The position numbers were made by a program, and so were the translations under genes. From NCBI RefSeq assembly GCF_018991925.1, contig NW_024722158.1, forward strand, positions 5,705,313 through 5,769,312: 64,000 bases of DNA. Direction: 5' to 3'. This document shows positions 51,720 to 64,000 of the stretch, piece by piece (the first letter of the stretch is position 1; each line of letters starts with the position of its first letter). The DNA is from Homarus americanus. Lineage: Eukaryota; Arthropoda; Malacostraca; Decapoda; Nephropidae. The notes beneath the pieces are model-generated. The model was not told the origin of the DNA, ran no database searches, and saw only the letters and a list, made by a program, of their open reading frames with translations.

Positions 51720-52507
51720 CAATATCTTTATTACTGATAGCATAGATATAGATAAGACAAATACTTGTATAGATAAAGACAGTCTGACAGATGATATAGA
51801 TACCAAACAGACAGACTGACTGACATACAGGTATTGAAAGACTGAGAGAAAGACAGACAGTTAGACATACCTAGAAAAACTGAGATATAGACAGATACAG
51901 CAGAGAAAAACACAGACAGACATAAAGACATACCTGTAACAGTGTCTCCATGGTCCAGTTGTTAATTTCTCAATGTTTAGTTGTTAACTCATCTGTAACA
52001 AACAAACAAAAACATTTAATATACACAACATTTTATGATAAAATTATGTCCATAAATTAATAGTCATTCAGTACAGAATTTGTTTGTTTTATGCAAGTTT
52101 GGTTTATGTGAACTTTCTTGGGACTGTAAGCCTTTCATACTTGTCATTTTTGCCTTAATATTCCCAGCTAAATTAGTGGTACATTAATACAGTAGTTTAG
52201 ACAGACAGACAGATAGATTGGGTGATACAGACATAGAGACATGAAAATAGATACTGACAGAAATGGATAAATATACTGTACAGTAGGGTCAAGATATGTC
52301 GCGAGATAGGGTCCAACGATGTTCACTGTATACTAAATCACAATACTGTATATAATTACATGTAATCAATGGGGAATATAGGGTTAGATTCTGGAGGCCA
52401 ATAAAAGTGACTAAACATGACATAAAATGACACTGACTAAAGTTAGTAGAATATAAATTGCATTGTTGGAATCCTTGCAAGATAGCAAATAATTTGAATA
52501 TAGACAT
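51720..52507. other. Spacer with GACA/GATA-rich degenerate repeats
   Basis: Scattered 'acagacagac', 'gatagata' words, e.g. 51780-51925 and 52198-52265. No gene. Confidence 0.5.
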
Positions 52508-52605
52508 NNNNNNNNNNNNNNNNNNNNNNNNNNNNNNNNNNNNNNNNNNNNNNNNNNNNNNNNNNNNNNNNNNNNNNNNNNNNNNNNNNNNNNNNNNNNN
52601 NNNNN
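52508..52605. other. Assembly gap (98 Ns)
   Basis: Run of N. Open frames crossing it are meaningless. Confidence 0.99.
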
Positions 52606-52749
52606 TTTCCAGGTGATACGAAGAAGGTGGATGAACATGTTACATTCATCCTGGATATAGAAAGTCTTTTGTCTGTCAGCCATCTTGTGACGTCATCAGT
52701 GTCAACAAAACACTCAGGTGGGTTTAGATTATTTTTGTATTTTATCCCC

Positions 52750-52752
<3 letters not shown>

Positions 52753-52826
<74 letters not shown>
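52753..52826. repeat. (CA)n microsatellite
   Basis: About 37 uninterrupted CA units. Confidence 0.97.
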
Positions 52827-53042
52827 CAGGGGGGGGGTTCAACAAATGGTCCGCCTTGATAAATAAAAAATATCCCATAGTGTCTTGCCAGAACTGTTCC
52901 TGGTACACATAACTCCCACTGTGTGTACATAACTCACACTATGTACACATGACTCAATTTGTAGCCATAAATATCACTTCATGTACAAATAAGGCCAAAT
53001 TTCCTGCCCTATCTAAAATACAATGAAATATTTGGTATTATA

Positions 53043-53900
53043 TGAAGTCCAGCACCATAAGTCCAGCACCATAATTAAGTCTTTACCTTAAGTCCAGCAC
53101 CATAATTAAGTCCGTTACCTTAAGTCCAGCACCATAAGTCCAGCACCATAATTAAGTCCTTACCTTAAGTCCAGCACCATTAAGTCCGCTACCTTAAGTT
53201 CAGCACCATAAGTCCAGCACCATAATTAAGTCCTTTACCTAAGTTCAGCACCATAAGTCCAGCACTATATTAAGTCCTTTACCTTAAGTCCAGCACCATA
53301 ATTAAGTCCGTTACCTTAAGTTCAGCACTTTAAGTCCAGCACCATAATTAAGTCCTTTACCTTAAGTTCAGCACCATAAGTCCAGCACCATAATTAAGTC
53401 CGTTACCTTAAGTCCAGCACCATAATTAAGTCCGTTACCTTAAGTCCAGCACCATAATTGTCCGTTACCTTAAGTCCAGCACCATAATTAAGTCCGTTAC
53501 CTTAAGTTCAGCACCATAAGTCCAGCACCATAATTAAGTCCGTTACCTTAAGTCCAGCACCATAATTAAGTCCGTTACCTTAAGTTCAGCACCATAAGTC
53601 CAGCACATAATTAAGTCCGTTACCTTAAGTCCAGCACCATAATTAAGTCCGTTACCTTAAGTCCAGCACCATAAGTCCAGCACCATAATTAAGTCCTTAC
53701 CTTAAGTTCAGCACCATAAGTCCAGCACCATAATTAAGTCCGTCACCTTAAGTCCAGCACCATAATTAAGTCCTTTACCTTAAGTCCAGCACCATAAGTC
53801 CAGCACCATAATTAAGTCCTTACCTTAAGTTCAGAACCATGTGTCCAGCACCATAATTAAGTCCTTACCTTAAGTCCAGCACCATAGTTCATGTTCTGCC
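53043..53900. repeat. Composite minisatellite (about 30-32 bp, with 16-bp half units)
   Basis: Alternating 'aagtccagcaccataatt' and 'aagtccgttacctt' modules, with a third variant 'aagttcagcaccat'. About 27-30 copies in irregular order. Confidence 0.93.
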
Positions 53901-53998
53901 GAAAAGTCCAACGCTATATACCGCCTATCACCAAGTCCAGCAGTTTGCACATTCTACATCGACACCTATGAGGAATATTCATGAAACAAGCCTTGACA

Positions 53999-54120
53999 AC
54001 GGTGGGGTGGGGTGGGGTGGGATGGGTGGGGTGTGGGTGGGTGGGGGTGGGTGGGGTGAGGTGAGGTGGGTGGGGGTGGGTGGGTGTGGGGTGGGGTGAT
54101 GAGGTTGGGGGGGGGTCAGC
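53999..54120. repeat. G-rich (GGGGT/GGGT)n tract with quadruplex potential
   Basis: More than twenty G runs of three or more on the plus strand within 120 bases ('ggtggggtggggtggggtgg'). Confidence 0.9.
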
Positions 54121-54326
54121 ATCAAACACTATCCTGGCTCAACATTCCTTCTGTCTAGGTTCACCACACACACACAGGACAAGTTTACTTGGCTGTAAAT
54201 TTATTCAAATGTGACTTGCTATGTTGAGGACCAGTTAGCTTTATTGTCCTTCTGCTGCTACTTCTGCTGCTGTCTGCTGTAGGTGATGGTGGTGATGGTG
54301 GTCTGTAGTCTTAGCTTCTCCTTATT

Positions 54327-54404
54327 CTTCTTCTTCTTCTTTCTTCCTTCTTCTTCCTTCCTTCCTTCTTCCTTCCTTCCTTCCTTCCTTCCTTCCTTCC
54401 TTCC
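54327..54404. repeat. (TTC)n/(TTCC)n pyrimidine microsatellite
   Basis: TTC units pass into about ten TTCC units. Confidence 0.93.
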
Positions 54405-54509
54405 TGTAATATAATCCCACAAGATAATCCTCCTGTATAACTCTGCCCAGTAATAAAATAACTCCCAAGACTCCCAAACAGACAAATAATGTCCTGAAAT
54501 CAATCATAA

Positions 54510-54665
54510 TCCCCGAAATTCATCTAAAAATCTCTGAATATCCCATCAAATCTCCGAAATTTTCCCTAATTTATCCCCAAAATCTCCAAAAACCCTTAAA
54601 AATACCCAAAATCCTTAAAAATACCTAAATCCCTCCTCCCCCCCAAATCCCAGATAGTCCCTGAA
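54510..54665. repeat. Degenerate 'aaatccctgaa / aaatctccgaaa' repeats
   Basis: Loose 15-20 base repeats of AAA-TCTCC-type words. Little else in this spacer. Confidence 0.5.
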
Positions 54666-54899
54666 AATTCCTCGTTGACACATTGGTCTCACCTGCCCTA
54701 AGACATATTGTCCCCGCCACCTGGTTAAAATTGGGACGGACGCCCACCTATAAATCTTGTGTACCAAAATCTCCTCGAGTGTCTTATATTTTGTGGGTAT
54801 ATGAGATTATGCTGCACAGACATGTTGATATATGTATATTTGGTTTATACATGTATACGTGTTTGGTATGCATACTTGTTTGATATGACGTATGTATCT

Positions 54900-55510
54900 T
54901 TTGGGGGAAAGTATCTCATTTACTAGCTAGGATATCTCTCTGTGGGAAAGTATCTCATCTACTAGCTGAGATATCTCTCTGTGGAAAGTATCTCCATGTA
55001 AGCAACTAGGATATCTCTCTGTGGAAAGTATCTCATCTACTAGCTAGATATCTCTCTGTAGGGAAAGTATCATTTTACTAGCTAGGATATCTCTCTCAGT
55101 GGGAAGAGTATCTCATCTACTAGTAGGATATCTCTCTGTGGGGAAAGTATCTCATGTAACTAGCTAGGATATCTCTCTGTGGGAAAGTATCTCATCTACT
55201 AGCTAGGATATCTCTCTGTGGGGAAAGTATCTCTGTAACTAGCTAGGATATCTCTCTGTGGGGAAAGTATCTCATCTACTAGCTAGGATATCTCTGTGTG
55301 GAAAGTATCTCATGTAACTAGCTAGGATATCTCTCTGTAGGGGAAAGTATCTCATATACTAGCTAGGATATCTCTCTTGGAGGAAAGTATCTCATTACTA
55401 GCTAGGATATCTCCGGTGGGGAGAGTATGTCTCATCTACTAGCTGGGATATCTCTCTGTGAAAGTATCTCATATACTAGCTAGGATATCTCTCTGTGAAA
55501 GTATCTCTCT
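54900..55510. repeat. About 40-bp minisatellite, about 15 copies
   Basis: Unit 'ctagctaggatatctctctg' plus 'tggggaaagtatctcat..a'. Units vary in length by one or two bases. Confidence 0.93.
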
Positions 55511-55604
55511 ATGTGGGAGACTCGGCCAGGGTCATAGAAGGCTCATCAAGGCTCTTGGTGGAATTGTCACATCGATGGTCCCTGCCTCTATTGACGATGT
55601 GGGA

Positions 55605-55752
55605 GAGGAAGAGGAAGAGGGAGAATGGGAGGAAAGCGTAATAGAGAGAGGAAGGGTAGAGAGAAGAAAGAAAGTAGGAGGAGGAGAAGAGAAAACGGAG
55701 GAGGAGGAGGAGGAGGAGGGCGAACGAAGAAGAAGAGAAGAAGAAGAGTGAG
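55605..55752. repeat. Purine-rich (GAG/GAA)n tract
   Basis: Almost pure purine on the plus strand for about 150 bases. Confidence 0.85.
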
Positions 55753-56091
<339 letters not shown>

Positions 56092-56206
56092 CACTTTCAC
56101 TTCATGTTTGTTTTATATTTCCTTTCACTTATTTCTCCATCACTTTCACCCCCAAAAAAACCTGACCTAACTTGAGCCTGACCTGACCTTACCTTCTTTC
56201 ATACAC

Positions 56207-56245
56207 ATACATACACACATACATACATACATACATACATATACA
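56207..56245. repeat. (CATA)n microsatellite
   Basis: About nine CATA/CACA units. Confidence 0.88.
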
Positions 56246-56249
56246 TTGA

Positions 56250-57250
56250 GAACTCCCCACTTACTCCTAGGAAAATAATTAGCCTTTAACATAACCAAAA
56301 TGAACGTGGGCTAAATATCTCACGTCGTCCTGGTATAATAATAATTCCCGGATATAATTTTATTTCTGACTTCATCCTGGCTATAAATATTCCTCCCTAC
56401 CCCCCACCACCTTCACCCTTTGCCCTCCTCACCTCCTCTCTCCTTCCCCTCCCCCTGAAAAAAAATTCTGAATTAATTTTCTCTGGAACGACACGTGACA
56501 ATTTCTTTTTTTTAGTAGTCAAGATTTTTTTTTACATTGTCAGTCGTGGGTCTACTGTCTGGGGATGAGAGGGAGGGAGAGGGGAGAGGAGAGGAGGAGG
56601 AGAATTGAAAGCAGAAGAAAAGATATATATAACAGCAATAACAGAGAAAAACGACCAGGAAGAGAAAGAGCTGAAGAAAGCCCCCAAAAAGAAAGCTAGG
56701 CATAGGTCAGTGACGAGAGGAAAAGCAGAAGAAAGGAATGCGAGAGAAAGGGAGGGCAAGAAAAGAAAGACAGAGAGAATGGATCTAACATCTGATACTT
56801 GTTCCTTTCTTTCAACCAGCCAGAAGAGTTAGGAGAAAGGAGGAAGGAAAAGGTCGAATAGAGAAGAGAGAAAAAAGAGAAACTGTTTAGAAAGTATATT
56901 TATATTCTTCCTCTTTCCACGGTACCACAGAAAAAGAATAAAAGTTCAAATGGAATAGAGAAAAGTATAAGAAAGCAAGGAAGTAAGAAGAAAATACGAG
57001 AAAACAAAGAGATCAGGAAGAAAGTACAAGAGAAACGAAGGAGAGTTAAAAAGTAAAAATAAAAATAAAAAGCTAAAAAGAAGTAGGTTACAGAGCCGTG
57101 GAGAGGTGGACTTGTAGCAATATATCAACACCCAACACAACACGTCAACACTACCAACACTTCTCCCAAAGGTAATTAAATCCTCCGACAACTCCTCCCC
57201 TCCCTCTCCCCTCCCAACCCCTCTTCTCCCCCCTCCCTCCTCCCTCCCCC
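56250..57250. other. Spacer with purine-rich stretches
   Basis: 56560-57060 is strongly purine-biased on the plus strand; 57180-57250 is CT-rich. No gene recognised. Confidence 0.5.
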
Positions 57251-57254
57251 TTGC

Positions 57255-57565
57255 GTCATGCGTCACTCGTCGTACGATTTTGGTCTTTACGCGGGTGGTG
57301 TTTGACTTTGAGAGTTGTTGATGAATTGGTGCGTTTTGGTGCGTCATGCCTGGTAAAGTAGCTATTGCGTCATTCGTTTTGGTGCGTATTGTCTCGTGCT
57401 TTATGCGTTTATATGCGGTACTATTCCGTGAGTCATTCATTATGGTGCGTATTGTCTCATGCGTTTAGATGCGTATTGTCTCGTGTGTTGTGTTTTGGTG
57501 CGTACTGTCTCATGCGTCATTCTTATTGGTGCGTATTGTCTCATGCGTCATGCGTTTAGATGTGT
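57255..57565. repeat. Degenerate GCGT-rich minisatellite
   Basis: Repeats of 'ttggtgcgtattgtctcatg' and 'cgtcattcgt' of uneven length, about 20-40 bases. CpG is retained throughout. Confidence 0.8.
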
Positions 57566-57639
57566 AAATGCTTGATGCTGAAACTGGTGCTATTTAATGC
57601 TTACCTATGTGTGTATCCAATCCTAATTAGGCAGACACT

Positions 57640-59215
57640 ATGCTATCCCATCCTTCCCACCTCCCTCCTCCTTCTCCAACCCTTCTCCACCTTCCTCCTC
57701 TTCCTCTTCTCTTCCTCCCTCCTCCCCAACCCTTCCTACCTCCCTCTTCTCTTCCTCTCTCCTCCCCAACCCTTCCTACCTCCCTCTTCTCTTCCTCCTC
57801 CTCCCCACCCTTCCTACCTCCCCTTCTCTTCCTCCTCTCCCCCCCAACCTTCCCTACCTCCCCTTCTCTTCCTCCCTCTTCCCCCCTTCCTACCTCCCCT
57901 TCTCTTCCTCCTCCTCCCCAACCTTCCCTACCTCCCCTTCTCTTCCTCCCTCCTCCCCACCCTTCCTACCTCCCTCTTCTCTTCCCCCTCCTCCCAACCC
58001 TTCCTACCTCCCTCTTCTCTTCCTCCCTCCTCCCCCAACCCTTCCTACCTCCCTCTTCCTCTTCCTCCCTCCTCCCCAACCCTTCCTACCTCCCTTCTCT
58101 TCCTCCTCTCCCCCAACTCTTTACCTCTCTTCTCTTCCTCCTCCTCCCCAGCCTTCCTCCCCTTATCTTCCTCCTCCTCCCAACCCTTCCCTCCCTCTTC
58201 TCTTCCTCCTCCTCCCCAACCCTTCCTACCTCCCCCTTCTCTTCCTCCCTCCTCCCCACTCTTCCTACCTCCCTCTTCTCTTCTCCCCTCCTCCCCAGCC
58301 TTCCCTACCTCCCCTTCTCTTCCTCCCTCCTCCCCAACTCTTCCTACCTCCCTCTTCTCTTCCTCCCTCCTCCCCAACCCTTCCCTACCTCCCCTTCTCT
58401 TCCTCCCCTCCTCCCCAGCCCTTCCTACCTCCCCCTTATCTTCCTCCCTCCTCCCAACCCTTCCTACCTCCCTCTTCTCTTCCTCCCTCCTCCCAACCCT
58501 TCCCTACCTCCCCTTCTCTTCCTCCCTCCTCCCCAACCCTTCCTCCCTCTTCCTCTTCTCTTCCTCCCTCCTCCAGCCTTCCTACCTCCCTCTTCTCTTC
58601 CTCCCTCCTCCCCAACCCTTCCCTACCTCCTCTTCTCTTCCTCCCTCCTCCCCAACCCCTTCCTACCTCCCCTTCTCTTCCTCCTCCTCCCCAACCCTTC
58701 CTACCTCCCTCTTCTCTTCCTCCCTCCTCCCCAACCCTTCCCTACCTCCCCTTCTCTTCCTCCCTCCTCCAACCCTTCCTACCTCCCTCTTCTCTTCCTC
58801 CCTCCTCCCCAACCCTTCCTACCTCCCCTCTTCTCTTCCTCCCTCCTCCCCAACCCTTCCTACCTCCCTCTTCTCTTCCTCCCTCCTCCCCAACCTTCTA
58901 CCTCCCTCTTCTCTTCCTCCCTCCTCCCCAACCTTCCCTACCTCCCTCTTCTCTTCCTCCCTTCTCCCCAACCTTCCTACCTCCCCTTCTCTTCCTCCCT
59001 CTCCCCAACCCTTCCTACCTTCCTCTTCTCTTCTCCCTCCTCCCAACCCTTCTACTCCCTCTTCTCTTCCTCCCTCTCCCCAACCCTTCCCTCCTCCCCT
59101 TCTCTTCCTCCCTCCTCCCCAACCCTTCCCTACCTCCCTCTTCTCTTCCTCCCTCCTCCCCCAACCCTTCCTACCTCCCCTTCTCTTCCTCCTCCTCCCT
59201 AAACCTCCCCACCAG
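57640..59215. repeat. 1.6-kb pyrimidine-rich satellite, about 40-bp unit
   Basis: Unit 'cttctcttcctccctcctcc' plus 'ccaacccttcctacctcc.'. About 40 copies with frequent 1-3 base length differences. Very few G on the plus strand, so long false frames appear on both strands. Confidence 0.95.
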
Positions 59216-59217
59216 CT

Positions 59218-60014
59218 TCCCCATAGTGCCCAGGTCACGTATCCAGGGAAACACCCGTCATACTCAGGATCGTTATTCGACAGTACGACTCGTTACGACC
59301 AGATAGACAAGGGAATGGCCGTGAAAATCGCTCCTAACCTCCAGATTCTCAAAGATTATAACCTTAATTTTTTACCGTAATTGAGATTTGTAAACTCGTC
59401 CAAATGAGATTCTTGAGTTACGACGTAAAAATGGATTATCGAAGGTTAGTCTGTCTTCTAAATACGCATACGTGAGGATGGGACTAATTGAATCTCTTTA
59501 GTTACGACACAGACAAATTCTCCAAAGATCGTTCTACATGTATTATAGTTAACACCTAAAGTCTTACGAATAAAACTTGAGAGTTAGAATCTGTCTTTGT
59601 GGGTTAGTTAAACACGTTCTCACATCTCCAGTAACGAAATGTCGTAAGGGCCCAAAGGAATCTTGCTCAAGGGGATGTGAGCTCAACCAATGACCATCAG
59701 CTCTTAGATGTACGATCGTTCTACGAGAGAGACAAAAAAAACAAAACGGAAAGAAAAATGAGAGGCTAAGTGGGACTGCCGTGTGGCAAGGGCAGCAATT
59801 TGTTTCTCACACTAGGGGACGTTGGTTCAATCAAGGAGGAGGTCTGGTAGAGTGGCAGGAGAATTCATATCTATATTGTCACTAACATGTTATGTCACGT
59901 TAGGTCATGTTATTTCATGTGAATCATGTCATATCAAGTCATGTTATATTAGGTCATGTCTATCAAGTCATGTTATGTCATATTAAATAATGTTATGTTA
60001 GGTTTTTCTCTGTT

Positions 60015-60018
<4 letters not shown>
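59218..60018. other. Unique CpG-containing spacer; possible small exon
   Basis: 59233-59379 stays open in one plus frame (…PSYSGSLFDSTTRYDQIDKG… to a TAA) after an acceptor-like 'ccccatagtgcccag'. No family recognised. 59885-60005 has irregular 'aggtcatgttatatcaagtc' repeats. Confidence 0.25.

Positions 60019-60069
<51 letters not shown>
60019..60069. repeat. (GT)n microsatellite
   Basis: About 25 GT units. Confidence 0.96.
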
Positions 60070-60070
<1 letters not shown>

Positions 60071-60129
60071 TCTTGTCAGTCACTTCCATAAAAGACTACC
60101 TGAGCCTGGGTCCACTTTCTTGATGAGTC

Positions 60130-60335
60130 CTCTCACCCACCCTCCTCATCCTCCTTCATCCCCTCACCACCTACCCTCACCATTCTCCCTCACCATCCTC
60201 CTTCACCATCCTCCCTCACCATCCTCCTTCACCATCCCCTCACCACCACCCTCACCACCCACCCCTCACCATTCTCCCACCATCCTTCCTCACCATCCTC
60301 CTTCACCATCCTCCTCACCATCCCCTCACCATAAC
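60130..60335. repeat. 'caccatcctcctt' minisatellite
   Basis: Units of 11-14 bases, 'caccatcctccttcaccatc', irregular. Confidence 0.88.
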
Positions 60336-60448
60336 AGGAGCTGAACAGGGATTGGGGAGTAATTTTTTCTCTGGATCACTGGAATATTCTTATTGAAACG
60401 TCTGGTTATTGGGTGTGTGTTAACTCCTGTGGAAAAAATAAGTTTAGA

Positions 60449-60449
<1 letters not shown>

Positions 60450-60515
<66 letters not shown>
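60450..60515. repeat. (GT)n microsatellite
   Basis: About 32 GT units. Confidence 0.96.
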
Positions 60516-61167
<652 letters not shown>

Positions 61168-61493
61168 CTCATTTATCCCAGCCATCTATCTTGCTCTCTT
61201 CTCAGTCGTAAATCACTGTGGCATCTTGAGCCTTGCAACTCTTGTCTGTGTGTCTGTTTATCTTCTGTTTAATCCTGTTACCTCATGTTCTTTGAGTCAC
61301 TTTAGTTGGGTTTTTTTATTGCGTCTTAGTCTAGCTTTTTACTTTTTTTTTCTTTTCGTCTTAGTTATTGAATTATTGTGTTTTATGTCTTATGTCTTTT
61401 TTGGACATAAAGACTTTTTTTTAATTATTATTGTTGTTGTTTTATGAGTTTTTTTGGTGATGTCATTTGTCTAATTTTATCTCACTGTTGTCC

Positions 61494-61862
61494 TCACACT
61501 GTCAGCTCCTCACACTGTCAGCTCCTTCATACTGTCAGCTCCTTCATACTGTCAGCTCCTTCATACTGTCAGCTCTTCACCTGTTAGCTCCTTCACTGTC
61601 AGCTCCTTCACACTGTCAGCTCCTTCATACTGTCAGCTCCTTCCTGTCAGCTCCTTCACACTGTTAGCTCCTTCCACACTGTCAGCTCCTTCATACTGTC
61701 AGCTCCTTCACACTGTTAGCTCCTTCACTGTCAGCTCCTTCCTGTCAGCTCCTTCTGTCAGCTCCTTCATACTGTCAGCTCCTTCACTGTCAGCTCCTTC
61801 ACACTGTCAGCTCCTTCACACTGCCAACTCCTCACACTGTCAGCTCCTTATACTGTCAGCCC
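61494..61862. repeat. About 18-bp minisatellite
   Basis: Unit 'cactgtcagctccttcat', about 20 copies, with copies shortened to 11-14 bases. Confidence 0.94.
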
Positions 61863-61942
61863 TGCCTTACCATCCCCCTCATTTACATATAATTGATACT
61901 GATGACGGAATATTCATACCATATGTGTGTGTACTGAGTGTG

Positions 61943-63074
61943 ACACCACACCACACCCCACCACACACCCCACCACCCACACACCCCACACCAACCCCAC
62001 CACACCCCACCACCACACACCCCCCACCACCACACACACCCCAACCCAACACACCCCACCACCACACACCCCACCACCACACCAAACACACACCCACCAC
62101 CACACACCCCACCACACCACACACACCCCCACCACCACACCCCACCACACACAACCCCACCACACACCCCCACCACCACACACCCCCACCCCACCACACA
62201 CCCCACCACCACACACCCCACCACCACACACACCCCCACCACCACACACCACCACCACACCACACACCCCCCACCACCACACACCCCCACCACCACACAC
62301 ACCCCACCACCCACCACCACCACACACCCCACCACCACACACCCCCACCACCACACACCCCACACCACACACCCCACCACCACACACCCCACCACCACCC
62401 CACCACCACACACCCCACACACACACCCCACACCACACACCCCCACCACACACCCCACCACACCCTCACCACCACACACCCCCACCACCACACAACCCCA
62501 CCACCACACACCCCACCCCACCACACACCCCACACCACACACCCCACCACACCCCAACACACACCCCCACCCCACCACACACCCCACCACCACACCCCAC
62601 CACCACACACCCCCACACCCCACCCCACCACACACCCCACCACCACACACCCCCCACCACCACACACCCCCACCACCACACACCCCCCACCACACACACA
62701 CCCCCACCCACACACACCCCCACCACACACCCCACCACCACACACCCCACCACCACACACACACCCCCACCACCACACCACCACACACCCCACCACCACA
62801 ACCCCACCACCACACCCCCACCACCCCCACACCACACACCCCACACACACCCCCACCCCCACCACACACCCCACACCACACACCCCCACCCCACCACCAC
62901 ACACACCCCACCACCACACACCCACCACCACACCCCCACCACCACATACCCCACCACCACCACACACCACCTCCCCACCACCACCACACACCCCCCACCA
63001 CCACACACACCCCACCACCACACACCCCACCCACACACACCCCAACACCACACACCCTACCATCACACCCCCAC
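61943..63074. repeat. 1.1-kb A/C-only satellite
   Basis: Built from 'caccaccacacaccccacca'-type modules. I see no G and only a handful of T on the plus strand over about 1130 bases, so the minus strand is G/T only with dense G runs. Open frames on both strands are artefacts. Confidence 0.95.
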
Positions 63075-63079
63075 AAGTA

Positions 63080-63365
63080 GATTCCACCCATTATGGACAT
63101 CATCTGTGAAACTGTTAAACAAGATTTCACACAAAAGCTGAGGAGGACTTCTAGCAACATATCCCAAGGAATTACCAGCGGTGTGAGGGCTTAACCTTAG
63201 CCAAAATTATCACCTCCCACCAAATCCAATCTAACTTCCGAGCTGTTTGGGTCAAATTCAATTACATTCGCGAGTTAAAACGTTGTCATGTCTCTCTGGG
63301 GAACTCGCAACACTCCGGTCAAGTTTCTGAGAAGTAAAACAAAAATATTATTATTAAATTCTCTT
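63080..63365. other. Unique spacer
   Basis: No repeat or gene recognised. Confidence 0.4.
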
Positions 63366-63368
63366 GTG

Positions 63369-63443
63369 TGGGAGAGGTTGAGAGAGAGTGGAAGTGTGAT
63401 TAGAGAGGAGAGAGAGTACCGATATGATCATTTAATTGTTTAG

Positions 63444-63480
<37 letters not shown>

Positions 63481-63815
63481 ATTATGATTGGAGAGAGGAG
63501 GAGAGTGAGAGAGTGGAACTGTGATTAGAGATAGGAGAGGGTGAGAGAGTGAGAGAGTACCGATATAATAATTTAAATATCTGTTGAAATAGAAGAGAAA
63601 GAACGTTGGGGAGAGGAGGGAGAGAGAGAGGAGAGAGAGGAGAGAGAGAGAGAGAGAGAGAGGGATTTATGATTGGAGAGAGAGAGGTGAGAGGAGAGAG
63701 TGGAACTGTGATTAGTAGAGAGAGGTGAGAGAGTGAGAGAGTACCGATATAATAATTTAAATATCTGTTGAAATAGAAGAGAAAGAACGTTGAGAGAGAG
63801 AGAGAGAGAGAGAGA
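63369..63815. repeat. (GA)n-rich segment with a large duplicated block
   Basis: GA tracts separated by two near-identical blocks. 'gagtaccgatataataattt' through 'gagaaagaacgttg' occurs at about 63555-63613 and 63738-63793. A partial third copy lies at 63414. Confidence 0.9.
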
Positions 63816-64000
63816 AACTGGTCATACAACATAAAGTCCATAGGTTTAATTCTCGGGGAAACAACCTGTGATTCTTACCCGTGTATCCATACATCCGTAA
63901 TTAAGTCATTAAAGTGCTATCCTAAACCTTACCACAAGAACCACATCACCATAGAATTAACCCGTGAATCTCGAACTTTTGCATTATTGAGGCATTAAAG

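Noticed and set aside
51286..51819. 125-177-residue frames with an 11-residue repeat
   Set aside because: The 33-bp unit is a multiple of three, so periodic peptides appear in every frame; no sign of selection for one frame.
57560..59380. 606- and 520-residue Pro/Ser/Leu frames
   Set aside because: Products of the pyrimidine-rich satellite; frames shift freely between units and the minus strand is open too.
59800..59850. tRNA or SINE suggested by 'gttggttcaatcaagg'
   Set aside because: No cloverleaf can be drawn and no A box is present.
61879..63160. Several 180-425-residue frames rich in His/Pro/Thr or Gly/Val/Trp/Cys
   Set aside because: A/C-only satellite lacks stops on either strand; no start context, domain or unique sequence.

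Overview
The window is eukaryotic nuclear DNA: genes are split by GT-AG introns, intergenic space is filled with decayed LINEs, MITEs and microsatellites, and there is one run of Ns (52508-52605). The gene sequences and the very heavy simple-repeat load fit an arthropod, most likely a malacostracan/decapod crustacean. This is an inference; no species-diagnostic locus is present.

Two protein-coding genes are clear. On the minus strand (773-7124) lies the 5' two-thirds of an SLC10-family (sodium/bile acid cotransporter-like, closest to the SLC10A3/P3 subgroup) gene, six exons, running off the left edge. On the plus strand (12804-28064) lies a complete 17-exon SCYL1 (N-terminal kinase-like protein) gene encoding 827 residues. 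They are arranged head to head about 5.7 kb apart. Most of that spacer is LINE debris and a 1.9-kb, 37-bp-unit satellite (8556-10430). The two genes have no obvious functional link: one is a membrane transporter, the other a COPI/Golgi trafficking pseudokinase scaffold.

28-41 kb is intergenic and rich in TA-flanked, CAG-ended MITEs of pogo/Tigger type, one of which still carries the start of its transposase. It also holds a 5'-truncated LINE with an RNase H domain (about 36.3-37.4 kb) and a GC-richer stretch that looks like a first exon (37.8-38.0 kb). 41-50 kb has no recognisable gene but contains two striking foldback structures (45.2-46.0 kb nested palindrome; 46.3-46.7 kb long hairpin). 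50-64 kb is dominated by mini- and microsatellites: 73-bp, 33-bp, 32-bp and 40-bp units, a G-rich tract, a 1.6-kb pyrimidine-rich satellite and a 1.1-kb satellite whose plus strand has almost only A and C. The unique DNA between these arrays is richer in CpG than the left part of the window.

Most interesting observations: a seven-fold 50-bp tandem duplication of the 3' end of SLC10 exon 1 including its splice donor, abutting a LINE 3' end; a decayed second copy of SLC10 exon 4; a SCYL1 C-terminus lacking the family's terminal Asp; and the foldback and strand-asymmetric satellites on the right.
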